Source: Acidimicrobium sp. (GTDB lineage Bacteria; Actinomycetota; Acidimicrobiia; Acidimicrobiales; Ilumatobacteraceae). From it: DNA of 12,485 nucleotides. Where the stretch lies: positions 505 through 12,989 of the forward strand of contig DOHD01000068.1 in assembly GCA_003535455.1 (NCBI GenBank), written 5' to 3'. Both the position numbers and the translations under genes were made by a program. The notes beneath the pieces were generated by a model. The model saw nothing but the letters and a program-made list of their open reading frames with translations, had not been told where the DNA came from and did no database searches. This document shows positions 1 through 7,229 of the stretch, one piece after another. The first letter of the stretch is position 1. Every line of letters starts with the position of its first letter.

Positions 1-674
1 AAACGGTTAGCAACTCTTGGTGTTCCGCGTGAACGAGATGCGATTTCAGCAATCGCTGCATCATCAATTTCAATCTCAAGTAATTGGGCGCTTCGCTTAA
101 TAATCTGCGAAAGTTCATCTGCTTCATAAAAATCAAGTTGGGCAGTGAAACCAAATCGATCTCGCAGCGGACTAGGTAACAGCCCAGCTCTAGTTGTCGC
201 ACCAACTAAAGTGAAGTGCGGTAGCTCAAGCGGAATCGATGTTGCACCTGCTCCCTTGCCAACAATCACATCGACACGGAAATCCTCCATCGCTAAATAA
301 AGCATCTCCTCCGCCGGGCGAGACATGCGATGAATTTCATCTAAGAATAAAATCTCACCCTCAACCAAAGAGGAAAGAATCGATGCTAAATCTCCAGCAT
401 GTTGTATTGCGGGTCCTGAAGTAATTCGAATCGGACAGTCCATCTCTGCTGCCACAATCATTGCCAAGGTGGTTTTGCCCAAACCAGGTGGCCCCGCGAG
501 CAAAATATGGTCAGCCGACTGTTCACGTTTTCTCGCAGCTTCAAGAACGATGCCGAGGTGTTCTTTGAGTTCACGCTGACCGACGAAGTCGTCAAGCGTT
601 TTGGGTCGAAGACCAATGTCATCGAAATCGGCTGGATCTGTGGTGATTGCCGGGTCGGTGAATTCTTCACGCAC
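1..674 (-). CDS. ruvB: Holliday junction branch-migration ATPase RuvB (C-terminus cut by window edge)
   Basis: This is the AAA+ motor that forms hexameric rings on DNA and drives Holliday-junction branch migration with RuvA. I translated 224 residues from a GTG at 674; the frame stays open to the left edge. Visible motifs are Walker A GPPGLGKT (61-68), Walker B LFLDEIHR (109-116), sensor 1 GATTRAG (158-164), the arginine-finger segment PLRDRFG (169-175) and the start of sensor 2, RGTPRVANR (216-224). RuvB proteins are usually about 335-350 residues, so the winged-helix DNA-binding domain lies outside the window. The GTG overlaps the end of ruvA by 8 bp, which implies translational coupling, and no ATG is better placed. 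Identification is secure; the start is likely. Confidence 0.97.
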   Translation of the reverse strand, partial: MREEFTDPAITTDPADFDDIGLRPKTLDDFVGQRELKEHLGIVLEAARKREQSADHILLAGPPGLGKTTLAMIVAAEMDCPIRITSGPAIQHAGDLASILSSLVEGEILFLDEIHRMSRPAEEMLYLAMEDFRVDVIVGKGAGATSIPLELPHFTLVGATTRAGLLPSPLRDRFGFTAQLDFYEADELSQIIKRSAQLLEIEIDDAAIAEIASRSRGTPRVANR

Positions 675-1254
675 GGCGCGCCCCCAACATGTTCAATGCC
701 TCACGCAACATTATTTCTGAATCAGTACCGACACTAATTTCGCGCAACACATCGCGAATTTCTTCGGCCGAATACCCGAGCCCGGCGAGGGCATCGCGCA
801 CATCGCCAACACTTGACGTGCCGCCAAACTGATTTGAAGATTCGAGAATATTCAGGTGCAAGCGATTTTTGAGTTCAATCAACAGTCGTTCGGCCGTTTT
901 TTTGCCGACACCAGAAACCAAAGTTAGTGCCGCAATATCGGCACCAGCAACAATGTCGACCAGTGCGCGTGGAGAGTGGGTTGCTAGAACAGCCATGGCC
1001 ATTGTCGGCCCGACACCATGCGTGCCGATCAAGATTTCGAAACATTTGCGCTCATCGCGATCAAGAAATGCATAAAGCGTCTGAGCATCTTCGCGAACAT
1101 GATGATGAACATAAAGAAACGCCTTGGATGTCGGCTCAAGTTCACCAAGTGTTCGTGGCGTGACATGAACCAGATAACCAACACCACCAACTTCAAGCAG
1201 AACAGTTGATTCGCTGGTTCGCTCGAGCACCACCCCTCGCAATGAGCCAATCAT
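667..1254 (-). CDS. ruvA: Holliday junction DNA-binding protein RuvA
   Basis: RuvA binds the four-way junction as a tetramer and loads RuvB. The 195-residue product has the usual three-domain layout: an N-terminal OB fold starting MIGSLRG (about 1-62), a helix-hairpin-helix domain with [10 protein letters not shown] (77-86) and [12 protein letters not shown] (113-124), and a small C-terminal RuvB-contact domain (about 148-195). The acidic pin that separates DNA strands in the E. coli protein is present as E55-D56 in VREDAQ. Length is close to E. coli RuvA (203). The ATG overlaps the ruvC stop by 4 bp (ATGA), and the 3' end overlaps ruvB by 8 bp, so the three resolvasome genes are probably translationally coupled. 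Confidence 0.97.
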   Translation of the reverse strand: MIGSLRGVVLERTSESTVLLEVGGVGYLVHVTPRTLGELEPTSKAFLYVHHHVREDAQTLYAFLDRDERKCFEILIGTHGVGPTMAMAVLATHSPRALVDIVAGADIAALTLVSGVGKKTAERLLIELKNRLHLNILESSNQFGGTSSVGDVRDALAGLGYSAEEIRDVLREISVGTDSEIMLREALNMLGARRA

Positions 1255-1781
1255 TTTTTGCCCGCCATTGATTCAGCAATTCTTGCCGCGAGCGGACTTG
1301 ACGCAATATGACACAATGCAATCGCTGCGGCATCTGCGGCATCTGCAGGTTTTGGAATTGAATTAAGTTTGAGTCTTTGCTTAACCATCTTTTGGACTTG
1401 AGCTTTGTCGGCACCACCCCAACCAGTTATCGCAAGTTTCACTTGGTTGGGTGAATATTGTGCGACCTGGACACCCCTGTTTGCTGCGGCACTCAATACG
1501 AGCCCGCTGACCTGCCCGACACTCATCGCAGAGCGCACATTCGACTGAAAAAATATCTGCTCAACCGCAACTGCAGTGGGTTGATACTCATCAAGTAGAT
1601 CGTTTATTTCAGCAGCGATCTCGGCCAGCCGACTCGACAGGTCATTCTCGGGCTTTGTTCGCAATACGCCGAGTGCGGTCATTTTCACTTCGTTGGCACT
1701 AACCACTTGCAAGACCGCATAACCGCACCTTGTTAAACCAGGGTCGATGCCCAAAACATAGTTTTCACGCTGGGCGAACAT
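1251..1781 (-). CDS. ruvC: Crossover junction endodeoxyribonuclease RuvC
   Basis: RuvC is the metal-dependent RNase H-fold nuclease that cuts Holliday junctions symmetrically after RuvAB migration. The 176-residue product carries the four acidic catalytic positions: D13 in GIDPGLTRCG, E74 in VAVEQIFF, and D147 and D150 in ADAADAAAIALCH. These correspond to D7, E66, D138 and D141 of the E. coli enzyme. Length matches the family (about 170-180). It lies 24 nt downstream of the peroxiredoxin gene and overlaps ruvA by 4 bp. The ATG at 1781 leaves a short six-residue extension before the first beta strand; no strong Shine-Dalgarno site is seen, so a start a few codons away is possible. Confidence 0.96.
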   Translation of the reverse strand: MFAQRENYVLGIDPGLTRCGYAVLQVVSANEVKMTALGVLRTKPENDLSSRLAEIAAEINDLLDEYQPTAVAVEQIFFQSNVRSAMSVGQVSGLVLSAAANRGVQVAQYSPNQVKLAITGWGGADKAQVQKMVKQRLKLNSIPKPADAADAAAIALCHIASSPLAARIAESMAGKK

Positions 1782-1805
1782 ATGTTCATCTTAGTAGATG
1801 CCTGT

Positions 1806-2267
1806 CTAGGCTTTGGCGACTACCTCGATGAGTTCGCTTACTGGACGAAAAGTTACGCCGAGAACTGCCCGATGGGCATATTTAATGACTCCGTTTGCAT
1901 CGACAACGAACACGCTGCGGCGAGGCAAGCCCAAAAGTCCGATAACCGAATAGAGGTTTGCGACCGTTTTTTGGGTGTCTGCGAGCAATGGAAACTTAAA
2001 ACCCTGTTTGGCGCTAAACGATTCATGGCTCGCGATGTCTTGGGCCGAGATCGCGAGAATTTGGGCGTTAACTTTTGCGAATTGCTGCAGTTCATTGTTG
2101 TATGAACACAGTTGTTTTGTGCAGACGAGAGTTTCATCGCCTGGATAAAAAACCAGCACCACTGTTTGCCCGCGAAATTGCGAGAGCGAATAATTCTTGT
2201 TGGATGTACCCGGCAGGGTGAAGTCTGGGGCGATGTCGCCTACTTCAACGGAAGTTGCAGATGCCAT
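1806..2267 (-). CDS. Thiol peroxidase of the BCP/PrxQ peroxiredoxin family
   Basis: This 153-residue protein is an AhpC/TSA-fold peroxiredoxin that reduces hydrogen peroxide or organic hydroperoxides with thiol electrons, probably in the cytoplasm since no signal peptide is seen. The active-site pattern P-x3-T-x2-C is present as P42, T46 and C49 (peroxidatic). A second cysteine, C54, lies five residues on, the spacing typical of the resolving cysteine in BCP/PrxQ proteins, so an intramolecular disulfide is expected. R117 in RRSVFVVD fits the conserved active-site arginine. The ATG is 3 nt after the yebC stop and the gene ends 24 nt before ruvC, so it is probably co-transcribed with both. The pairing with yebC and ruvC is not the usual textbook order. 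Confidence 0.93.
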   Translation of the reverse strand: MASATSVEVGDIAPDFTLPGTSNKNYSLSQFRGQTVVLVFYPGDETLVCTKQLCSYNNELQQFAKVNAQILAISAQDIASHESFSAKQGFKFPLLADTQKTVANLYSVIGLLGLPRRSVFVVDANGVIKYAHRAVLGVTFRPVSELIEVVAKA

Positions 2268-2270
2268 ATC

Positions 2271-3017
2271 TCAGCCAACTTCTTGCATCAATGACTCGGA
2301 AATATCAAAGTTTGCATAGACATCTTGCACATCGTCATTGTCGTCAAGTTCATTCATTATTTTCAGAATTGCTTTTGCCTCATCTGGATCGTTGATCGTA
2401 ACCGTATTCGACGAAAGCATCGTCGAGGTTGCTGAGCCGACCGCTATTTTTGCCGACTCAAGTGCAGCCTTTAATTCATAAACCTGGCTTGGATCACAGG
2501 TAATGTGCCACATTTCTTCTTCGGCTGTGATGTCTTCTAATCCGTGATCTAAACCGATAGTCATCAACTCGTCTTCGCTGGCCGACTTCGACACGAGAAT
2601 CACGCCCTTTCGTGAAAACTGCCAACCTACTGAACCTGGTGCAGCCATCGAGCCACCTTGCTTTGAAAAGATGATTCGCACATCGGCGGCGGTTCGATTT
2701 CGATTGTCCGTGAGAATATCGATCAACATTGCCACACCACCAGGTGCGTAAGCCTCGTAGGTCACCGACTCGTAGGCTTTGCCATCGGTTTCACCCGTGC
2801 CCCGCTTGATTGCACGGTCAATCGCTTCGTTTGTCATCGACGCCGCTTTGGCTTTGGCTACCACGGTACGCAATGAAGCGTTTGTCGAGACATCACCACC
2901 GCCTTCGCGCGCGGCGACCTCTAACAATCGAGAAAGTTTGGCAAAAGTCTTGCCACGAACTTTGTCGATTGCTGCTTTCTTGTGTTTAATGGTTGCCCAT
3001 TTGGAGTGACCCGACAT
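2271..3017 (-). CDS. yebC: YebC/PmpR family protein (DUF28, TACO1 homologue)
   Basis: YebC proteins are cytoplasmic three-domain factors. Some were described as transcriptional regulators (PmpR), while the mitochondrial relative TACO1 promotes translation of a specific mRNA, so a ribosome-linked role is plausible. The 248-residue product has the diagnostic start MSGHSKWATIKHKK, a helical N-terminal domain (to about 75), the central segment YEAYAPGGVAMLIDILTDN (87-105) and the conserved acidic segment LDDNDDVQDVYANFDI (224-239). The start is fixed by an AGGAG Shine-Dalgarno at 3026-3030, 8 nt upstream and inside the end of pdxT; only 2 nt separate the pdxT stop from this ATG. It sits between pdxT and ruvC as in many Actinobacteria. 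Confidence 0.97.
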   Translation of the reverse strand: MSGHSKWATIKHKKAAIDKVRGKTFAKLSRLLEVAAREGGGDVSTNASLRTVVAKAKAASMTNEAIDRAIKRGTGETDGKAYESVTYEAYAPGGVAMLIDILTDNRNRTAADVRIIFSKQGGSMAAPGSVGWQFSRKGVILVSKSASEDELMTIGLDHGLEDITAEEEMWHITCDPSQVYELKAALESAKIAVGSATSTMLSSNTVTINDPDEAKAILKIMNELDDNDDVQDVYANFDISESLMQEVG

Positions 3018-3019
3018 AT

Positions 3020-3616
3020 TTAGATCTCCTTTACGAACATTTTATGAATTCGGTTGTCAAACGAAAGTTCGGGATGAAAAGATGCGACAAGCACGTTTTT
3101 TTGTTTGGCAAAAACAATTTCTGGGCCATTTGTAGCCAAAACCTCAACATCACGTCCTGCCCTGACGATACGTGGTGCACGAATAAACACGGCGTGAAAA
3201 GGCTCGTCAAAAGATTCGACCTCAATTTCGGTCTCAAAACTATCGATCTGCCGGCCGTATGCATTTCGTTGAACATCGATATCAATCGCACCAAACGAAA
3301 CTTGATCATCGCGACCGTCGATGATCTTGGTTGCCAGCAGAATCATTCCGGCGCATGTGCCAAATACGGGCATACCTTCTTGAATCAGTTTTTTTATGGG
3401 CTCGAATAATTCAGATGACTCGAGAAGTTGCGACATTGTCGTCGACTCACCACCGGGCATGACGAGCGCATCGATAGAAGCTAGATCTTGCGGCGTTCTA
3501 ATTTCTTGTGTTGTGACGTCTATCTCGCCAAGTGCTCGTTCGTGACTATTGAATGCACCTTGCAGTGCGAGAACACCGACAATTTTTGTCGACCCAATTT
3601 GTGAAACTCGAACCAC
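3020..3616 (-). CDS. pdxT: Pyridoxal 5'-phosphate synthase glutaminase subunit PdxT
   Basis: PdxT is the class I glutamine amidotransferase that hydrolyses glutamine and channels ammonia to PdxS for pyridoxal phosphate synthesis. The 198-residue protein shows VGVLALQG near the start, PGGEST (54-59), the nucleophile C88 in FGTCAGMILL, QRNAYGRQ (116-123), and the H181/E183 pair in FHPEL that completes the catalytic triad. The start is a GTG with a GAGG Shine-Dalgarno 7 nt upstream; there is no in-frame ATG between it and the first beta strand, so the protein has a roughly ten-residue extension. It lies 18 nt after pdxS, as expected for subunits of one complex. Confidence 0.97.
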   Translation of the reverse strand: MVRVSQIGSTKIVGVLALQGAFNSHERALGEIDVTTQEIRTPQDLASIDALVMPGGESTTMSQLLESSELFEPIKKLIQEGMPVFGTCAGMILLATKIIDGRDDQVSFGAIDIDVQRNAYGRQIDSFETEIEVESFDEPFHAVFIRAPRIVRAGRDVEVLATNGPEIVFAKQKNVLVASFHPELSFDNRIHKMFVKEI

Positions 3617-3634
3617 CTGGAGGCCTCGAATCGT

Positions 3635-4543
3635 TCACCAGCCACGCTCTGCATATCGTTGTTCAATTTTGTCCATACCGATACCGGTCATTGGCACGCC
3701 GAGATTTCGACTCACCTTGGCGATAATTTCTGGGTCCCGAAAATGGGTTGTCGCTTCAACGATCGCCTTGGCTCTCGGCGCTGGATCGTCGCTCTTAAAA
3801 ATGCCCGAACCCACGAATACTGCTTGCGCACCGAGTTGCATCGCCAACGCCGCATCGCTCGGAGTGGCGATGCCACCAGCGCAAAATAGCGGCACCTGCA
3901 ACCAACCAGTTTCGGCAATGTCTTGCACCAACGGCAACGGGGCTTGCAGTTTTTTCGCCCAATCAAAAAGTTCGGCCGAGTCGGCTTGCGTGATTTTGCG
4001 GATGTCACCAATGATCGATCGCAAGTGCCGCACTGCTTCGACAATATTGCCGGTACCGGCTTCGCCTTTTGATCTAATCAAAGCGGCGCCTTCGCTAATT
4101 CGACGCAACGCCTCACCAAGATTTGTCGCACCACAAACAAACGGCACGGTGAACTTAAGTTTGTCTATGTGATGCGTTTCATCGGCCGGCGTCAGCACCT
4201 CGCTCTCATCGATAAAGTCGACGCCGAGCGACTCGAGAACTTGAGCTTCGACGAAATGTCCAATACGTGCTTTGGCCATCACCGGTATCGAACAAACCGC
4301 CTGGATGCCAGAGATCATTTCGGGGTCGCTCATACGAGCTACACCGCCGTCACGACGAATGTCTGCCGGCACGCGTTCAAGCGCCATCACGGCACAAGCG
4401 CCGGCGTCTTCAGCTATTTTGGCCTGCTCTGGATTTACAACATCCATGATCACGCCACCCTTAAGCATTTCTGCCAATCCACGCTTGACCAGCATCGACC
4501 CAGTTGAAGACTTGGCTGTGTTTTCGGTTTCGCGCTTCGCCAT
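3635..4543 (-). CDS. pdxS: Pyridoxal 5'-phosphate synthase lyase subunit PdxS
   Basis: PdxS is the TIM-barrel synthase that builds pyridoxal 5'-phosphate from ribose 5-phosphate, glyceraldehyde 3-phosphate and ammonia supplied by PdxT; the pair usually forms a dodecameric complex. From the ATG at 4543 the product is 302 residues. D34 in VIMDVV, K91 in MAKARIGH and K159 in RSKGEAGTG have the same spacing as D24, K81 and K149 of the B. subtilis enzyme, where the lysines carry covalent intermediates. [16 protein letters not shown] and [11 protein letters not shown] are also intact. I prefer this ATG because AAAGG lies about 7 nt upstream; an in-frame GTG at 4558 would add five residues. An 84-nt gap separates it from the upstream lipoprotein gene. 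Confidence 0.97.
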   Translation of the reverse strand: MAKRETENTAKSSTGSMLVKRGLAEMLKGGVIMDVVNPEQAKIAEDAGACAVMALERVPADIRRDGGVARMSDPEMISGIQAVCSIPVMAKARIGHFVEAQVLESLGVDFIDESEVLTPADETHHIDKLKFTVPFVCGATNLGEALRRISEGAALIRSKGEAGTGNIVEAVRHLRSIIGDIRKITQADSAELFDWAKKLQAPLPLVQDIAETGWLQVPLFCAGGIATPSDAALAMQLGAQAVFVGSGIFKSDDPAPRAKAIVEATTHFRDPEIIAKVSRNLGVPMTGIGMDKIEQRYAERGW

Positions 4544-4570
4544 AAATAAACCTTTCACCTACTACGCCTC

Positions 4571-4607
4571 ATCGTATCTTTGCGCAGCTTTATGGAGCGA
4601 CCGCAAA
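4571..4607 (-). promoter_or_regulatory. Candidate -10 box and inverted repeat before pdxS
   Basis: Within the 84-nt gap between the DUF3048 gene and pdxS, the minus strand carries TTTGCG (4607-4602) and its reverse complement CGCAAA (4584-4579). An inner GCT/AGC pair (4598-4596 with 4589-4587) closes a six-base loop. Two bases further downstream lies TACGAT (4576-4571), which fits the TANNNT form of an actinobacterial -10 box and would put the transcript start about 20 nt before the pdxS ATG. No good -35 is seen. The repeat has no following T-run, so it does not look like a standard terminator; an operator is possible but unproven. Confidence 0.3.
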
Positions 4608-4627
4608 CTGAGGTTCTCTAAAAGATT

Positions 4628-5707
4628 TTATGGATACGGAACGCTCGCCACGTCGACACCCGCAGGAACATGCGCCGCCGACTTGGCCCGAATCACTTCG
4701 ACCCAAGTGCGACCTGGTGTGAGTTTAATCACAGCCCCTTTCGTATCTTTCAATACGAATGGCTTCATCGGATCAGTTCTCTCCCACGAGCCTTGAATCA
4801 ATACACCGCCCGTATAGACCCAAACCTCACCACTACCGACTGACTTAGCTACCGGACTTGATCCTGTCTTGGCATAAACGACCGAAACTACAACAACGTT
4901 TGGTGCATTAATACGAACATCTTGCATGTCAACATGCGGCTTGTTATCTTGCGAACGTACGAATGTCAACAGTTCGGGGCTCCACTCCCACATTACGTCG
5001 ACGCCATCCATCGAAATTTTCACTGCACCTGCCGGCTTTGAATCTGTCGGCACTGTTTCACCATCGGCTCGATATTCAAACTGTGGCGCTGGTGCCTTCG
5101 CATCGGCTGGTGCGAGTGTCCATAGTTTTGTAGTTTCAGCCACCAAGTTATGTGGCGCGACACGACTTGACTCGCGTCTAAACCCGCCTGCTTCATTGGC
5201 GGCAGAATGACTCAGATCGACCATGGTTGATTTGCGAATCGCGGCGGCAACTTGCGCGTTGCCACCACTCCACGCGAACAGAGGTCCGTTGAACGAGGCC
5301 AATAAATTGATGTCCTGCAAGCGACCGCTACGAATTGGGCCAACAGGGTCGCTTCCTTGTGACTGAAACACGGCGGCAAAGCGAGTCAACTGTTCAACAT
5401 TCTCTTCGAACACGATGTCGGCTTGATTCAAACCCCATTGAGGTCGCGCTTTTGGATGATTGTCGATCTTTACGACAAGCGCAGGTCGACCAATCACTGA
5501 TTCATCTGGAGCCTGCGCACCAGTCAACGGCGCACGCACAATTGGAACTGTCGATGTGGTCGACTCTGCAACCGTCGTTTCGGTGCTGTCACCCGCAACT
5601 GACTCGTCACTTTGGGTGCCTGACGAATCAGACGCACCACTACAACTTGCAACTACAAGACCAACGACGAACAACGCAACTAAATTTCGCGACTTGCTAT
5701 TACGCAT
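4628..5707 (-). CDS. DUF3048 (YerB-like) lipoprotein
   Basis: The 359-residue protein begins with a basic N-region, a hydrophobic stretch (9-20) and a lipobox ending in VASC, with C22 as the lipidated cysteine. A Ser/Thr/Asp-rich linker (23-55) follows, as in cell-surface lipoproteins. The folded part matches my memory of the DUF3048/YerB family: VVKIDNHPKARPQ (78-90), QADIVFEE (95-102), VGPIRSGR (122-129), and a C-terminal domain with WERTDPMKPF and LTPGRTWVEVI. The molecular function of the family is not established; an exported envelope protein is all I would claim. The start is supported by a strong AAGGGAG site at 5717-5723 inside the end of htpX, 9 nt from the ATG. The htpX stop is only 3 nt away, so the two are coupled. 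Confidence 0.92.
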   Translation of the reverse strand: MRNSKSRNLVALFVVGLVVASCSGASDSSGTQSDESVAGDSTETTVAESTTSTVPIVRAPLTGAQAPDESVIGRPALVVKIDNHPKARPQWGLNQADIVFEENVEQLTRFAAVFQSQGSDPVGPIRSGRLQDINLLASFNGPLFAWSGGNAQVAAAIRKSTMVDLSHSAANEAGGFRRESSRVAPHNLVAETTKLWTLAPADAKAPAPQFEYRADGETVPTDSKPAGAVKISMDGVDVMWEWSPELLTFVRSQDNKPHVDMQDVRINAPNVVVVSVVYAKTGSSPVAKSVGSGEVWVYTGGVLIQGSWERTDPMKPFVLKDTKGAVIKLTPGRTWVEVIRAKSAAHVPAGVDVASVPYP

Positions 5708-5710
5708 TTT

Positions 5711-6616
5711 TTACATCTCCCTTAAGAGTGCTATTCGCTCGGAGAGCGGTGGGTGGGTATTAAATAGTTTATGAAATCCACCCAACCTGCCTGTGTCATT
5801 CACCCCCGACAAAGGCTGCTCAATCCACATATGGGCCGTAGCCATACTGGCTGAGTGCGTCACCGTGCTATCTGCCTGAAGTTTCTCTAAAGCGGATATC
5901 AAACCTGGCGGATAACGAGTCAGCTGACATGCCGAGACGTCGGCCAATGTTTCGCGACGACGACTCACACTGGCTTGCATTATTCGGGCTATGACTGGCG
6001 CAATAATTAGCAAAGCAAAGCCCACCAACGCAAGCGGATTGCTCGAGTTTTGACGATCTGACGAACGACTGACTCGCCCGCCGTTCCACCACATCATGCG
6101 AATCGCCAAGTCGGTGAGAATCGCAATCGTACCGACAAGGGTTACCGCCAAAGTCGACACCAAAATGTCGTAATTCTTGATGTGTGAGAGTTCGTGCGCC
6201 AGAACACCTTCGAGTTCGACACGGTCAAGTTTCTCGAGCAGACCACTAGTCACGGCGATCGCCGCATGTTTCGGGTTGCGACCTGTAGCAAAAGCATTTG
6301 GTGCAGGGTCGTCGATCACATATACGCGAGGCTTCGGCAAGCCACCGGCAATGCACAAACCTTCAACCAAATTGTGCAGTCGTTTATAGGTTTGCTCGTC
6401 GGCGGGTTTGGCGCGACTCACACGCAACGCGATCGAATCTGACTTCCAGTATGAAGTGAACGCCATTACCGCCGAGATGATCAAAGCGATCGATGTGCCG
6501 AATATTGGATTGCCCGAAACTTGACCCGCTGCCGCACCAGCTGCAACGGTTAAAAACACGAATCCGAGCAACAAGAATATTGATCGGCGCTTATTTGATG
6601 AAATTAAATCATGCAT
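5711..6616 (-). CDS. htpX: HtpX-type membrane zinc metalloprotease (M48)
   Basis: HtpX is an inner-membrane protease of membrane protein quality control. From the ATG at 6616 the product is 301 residues. It has two N-terminal membrane segments (about 12-31 and 38-56), the zinc motif HELSH (H141, E142, H145), two further hydrophobic segments (about 152-174 and 195-215), the likely third zinc ligand E222 in SRRRETLADVSA, and the family signature FNTHPPLSERI near the C-terminus. The frame is open up to 6712, but that longer start would lie inside lemA and add a basic, unconserved 32-residue stretch, so I place the start 13 nt after the lemA stop. The pairing with lemA is a common one, and the DUF3048 gene follows 3 nt downstream. 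Confidence 0.95.
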   Translation of the reverse strand: MHDLISSNKRRSIFLLLGFVFLTVAAGAAAGQVSGNPIFGTSIALIISAVMAFTSYWKSDSIALRVSRAKPADEQTYKRLHNLVEGLCIAGGLPKPRVYVIDDPAPNAFATGRNPKHAAIAVTSGLLEKLDRVELEGVLAHELSHIKNYDILVSTLAVTLVGTIAILTDLAIRMMWWNGGRVSRSSDRQNSSNPLALVGFALLIIAPVIARIMQASVSRRRETLADVSACQLTRYPPGLISALEKLQADSTVTHSASMATAHMWIEQPLSGVNDTGRLGGFHKLFNTHPPLSERIALLREM

Positions 6617-6629
6617 AAAAACCGAAAAC

Positions 6630-7181
6630 CTAGAACTGCACCTTCGGCGCTGATTTTTCGGCATCTGACGCTTCGAAAAATTCGCTCTCTTGAAATTTAA
6701 AAATTGATGCAAAAATTACGCTTGGAAATGAACTGACCGAATTGTTGTATGTCAAAACCGCGTCATTGAAAAATTGCCTAGCGTAAGCGATGCGACTTTC
6801 TGTGTTGCTCAATTCTTCTTGCAAACTCAAAAAACTTGCATTTGCTTTCAAATCTGGATACGACTCAGACAGAGCAAACAATTGCCGCAACGCACCAGAG
6901 AGTGCGTTGTCGGCGCCGGCTTGACCTGCGACCGTGCTTGGTGCCGCCATTGCCACGTTTCGAGCGGCAATGACCTGCTGCAGTGTCTTTTGTTCGAAAT
7001 CGGCATAACCCTTGACGGTTTCAACGAGATTTGGAATCAACTCGATGCGTCGCTTCAACTGCACATCAATTTGCGACCAGGCATTTTTAACTTGGTTACG
7101 TCTCTGAACCAATGAGTTGTATGACAAGGCGACAAAGCCAACAAGTACTACAAACACAACCAGCCAAATCAAAGACGACAT
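6630..7181 (-). CDS. lemA: LemA family membrane protein
   Basis: LemA proteins are small membrane-anchored helical-bundle proteins of uncertain function, often encoded beside HtpX-type proteases. The 183-residue product has one N-terminal membrane helix (about 4-20), then the family signature YNSLVQRRNQVKNAWSQIDV (21-40), QLKRRIELIPNLVETVKGY (41-59), and later ESRIAYARQFFNDAVLTYN (128-146) with a SFPSVIFA motif (151-158). Length is typical. An AGAGG Shine-Dalgarno sits about 4 nt before the ATG. It lies 48 nt downstream of the pimA-like gene, the second-largest gap between co-directional genes here, and starts the envelope cassette lemA-htpX-DUF3048. Confidence 0.95.
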   Translation of the reverse strand: MSSLIWLVVFVVLVGFVALSYNSLVQRRNQVKNAWSQIDVQLKRRIELIPNLVETVKGYADFEQKTLQQVIAARNVAMAAPSTVAGQAGADNALSGALRQLFALSESYPDLKANASFLSLQEELSNTESRIAYARQFFNDAVLTYNNSVSSFPSVIFASIFKFQESEFFEASDAEKSAPKVQF

Positions 7182-7215
7182 AACACCTCTTGCTTTCGTG
7201 TGGGGGTGGAGTCTT

Positions 7216-7221
7216 ATTCTA
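7216..7221 (-). promoter_or_regulatory. Candidate -10 box for lemA-htpX
   Basis: In the 48-nt gap upstream of lemA the minus strand reads TAGAAT, five of six matches to TATAAT. It would place a transcript start near 7209, giving a leader of about 28 nt that includes the AGAGG ribosome-binding site. No matching -35 hexamer is visible at the usual spacing, so this is a weak call. If real, the envelope cassette could be transcribed independently of pimA. Confidence 0.3.
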
Positions 7222-7229
7222 CTGCGACA

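Noticed and set aside
3549..4172. A 207-codon plus-strand frame opposite pdxS and pdxT
   Set aside because: It is antisense to two highly conserved genes and its translation has no recognisable motif.
4579..4607. Inverted repeat as a rho-independent terminator of the DUF3048 gene
   Set aside because: The stem is only 6 bp with a 17-nt gap and is followed by GATACG rather than a run of T.
4272..4796. A 174-codon plus-strand frame opposite pdxS, the intergenic gap and the lipoprotein end
   Set aside because: Composition and antisense position mark it as a shadow; no ribosome-binding site or family motif.
6617..6712. Longer start for HtpX inside lemA
   Set aside because: The added residues are basic and unlike any HtpX; the ATG at 6616 gives a normal N-terminal membrane segment 13 nt after the lemA stop.
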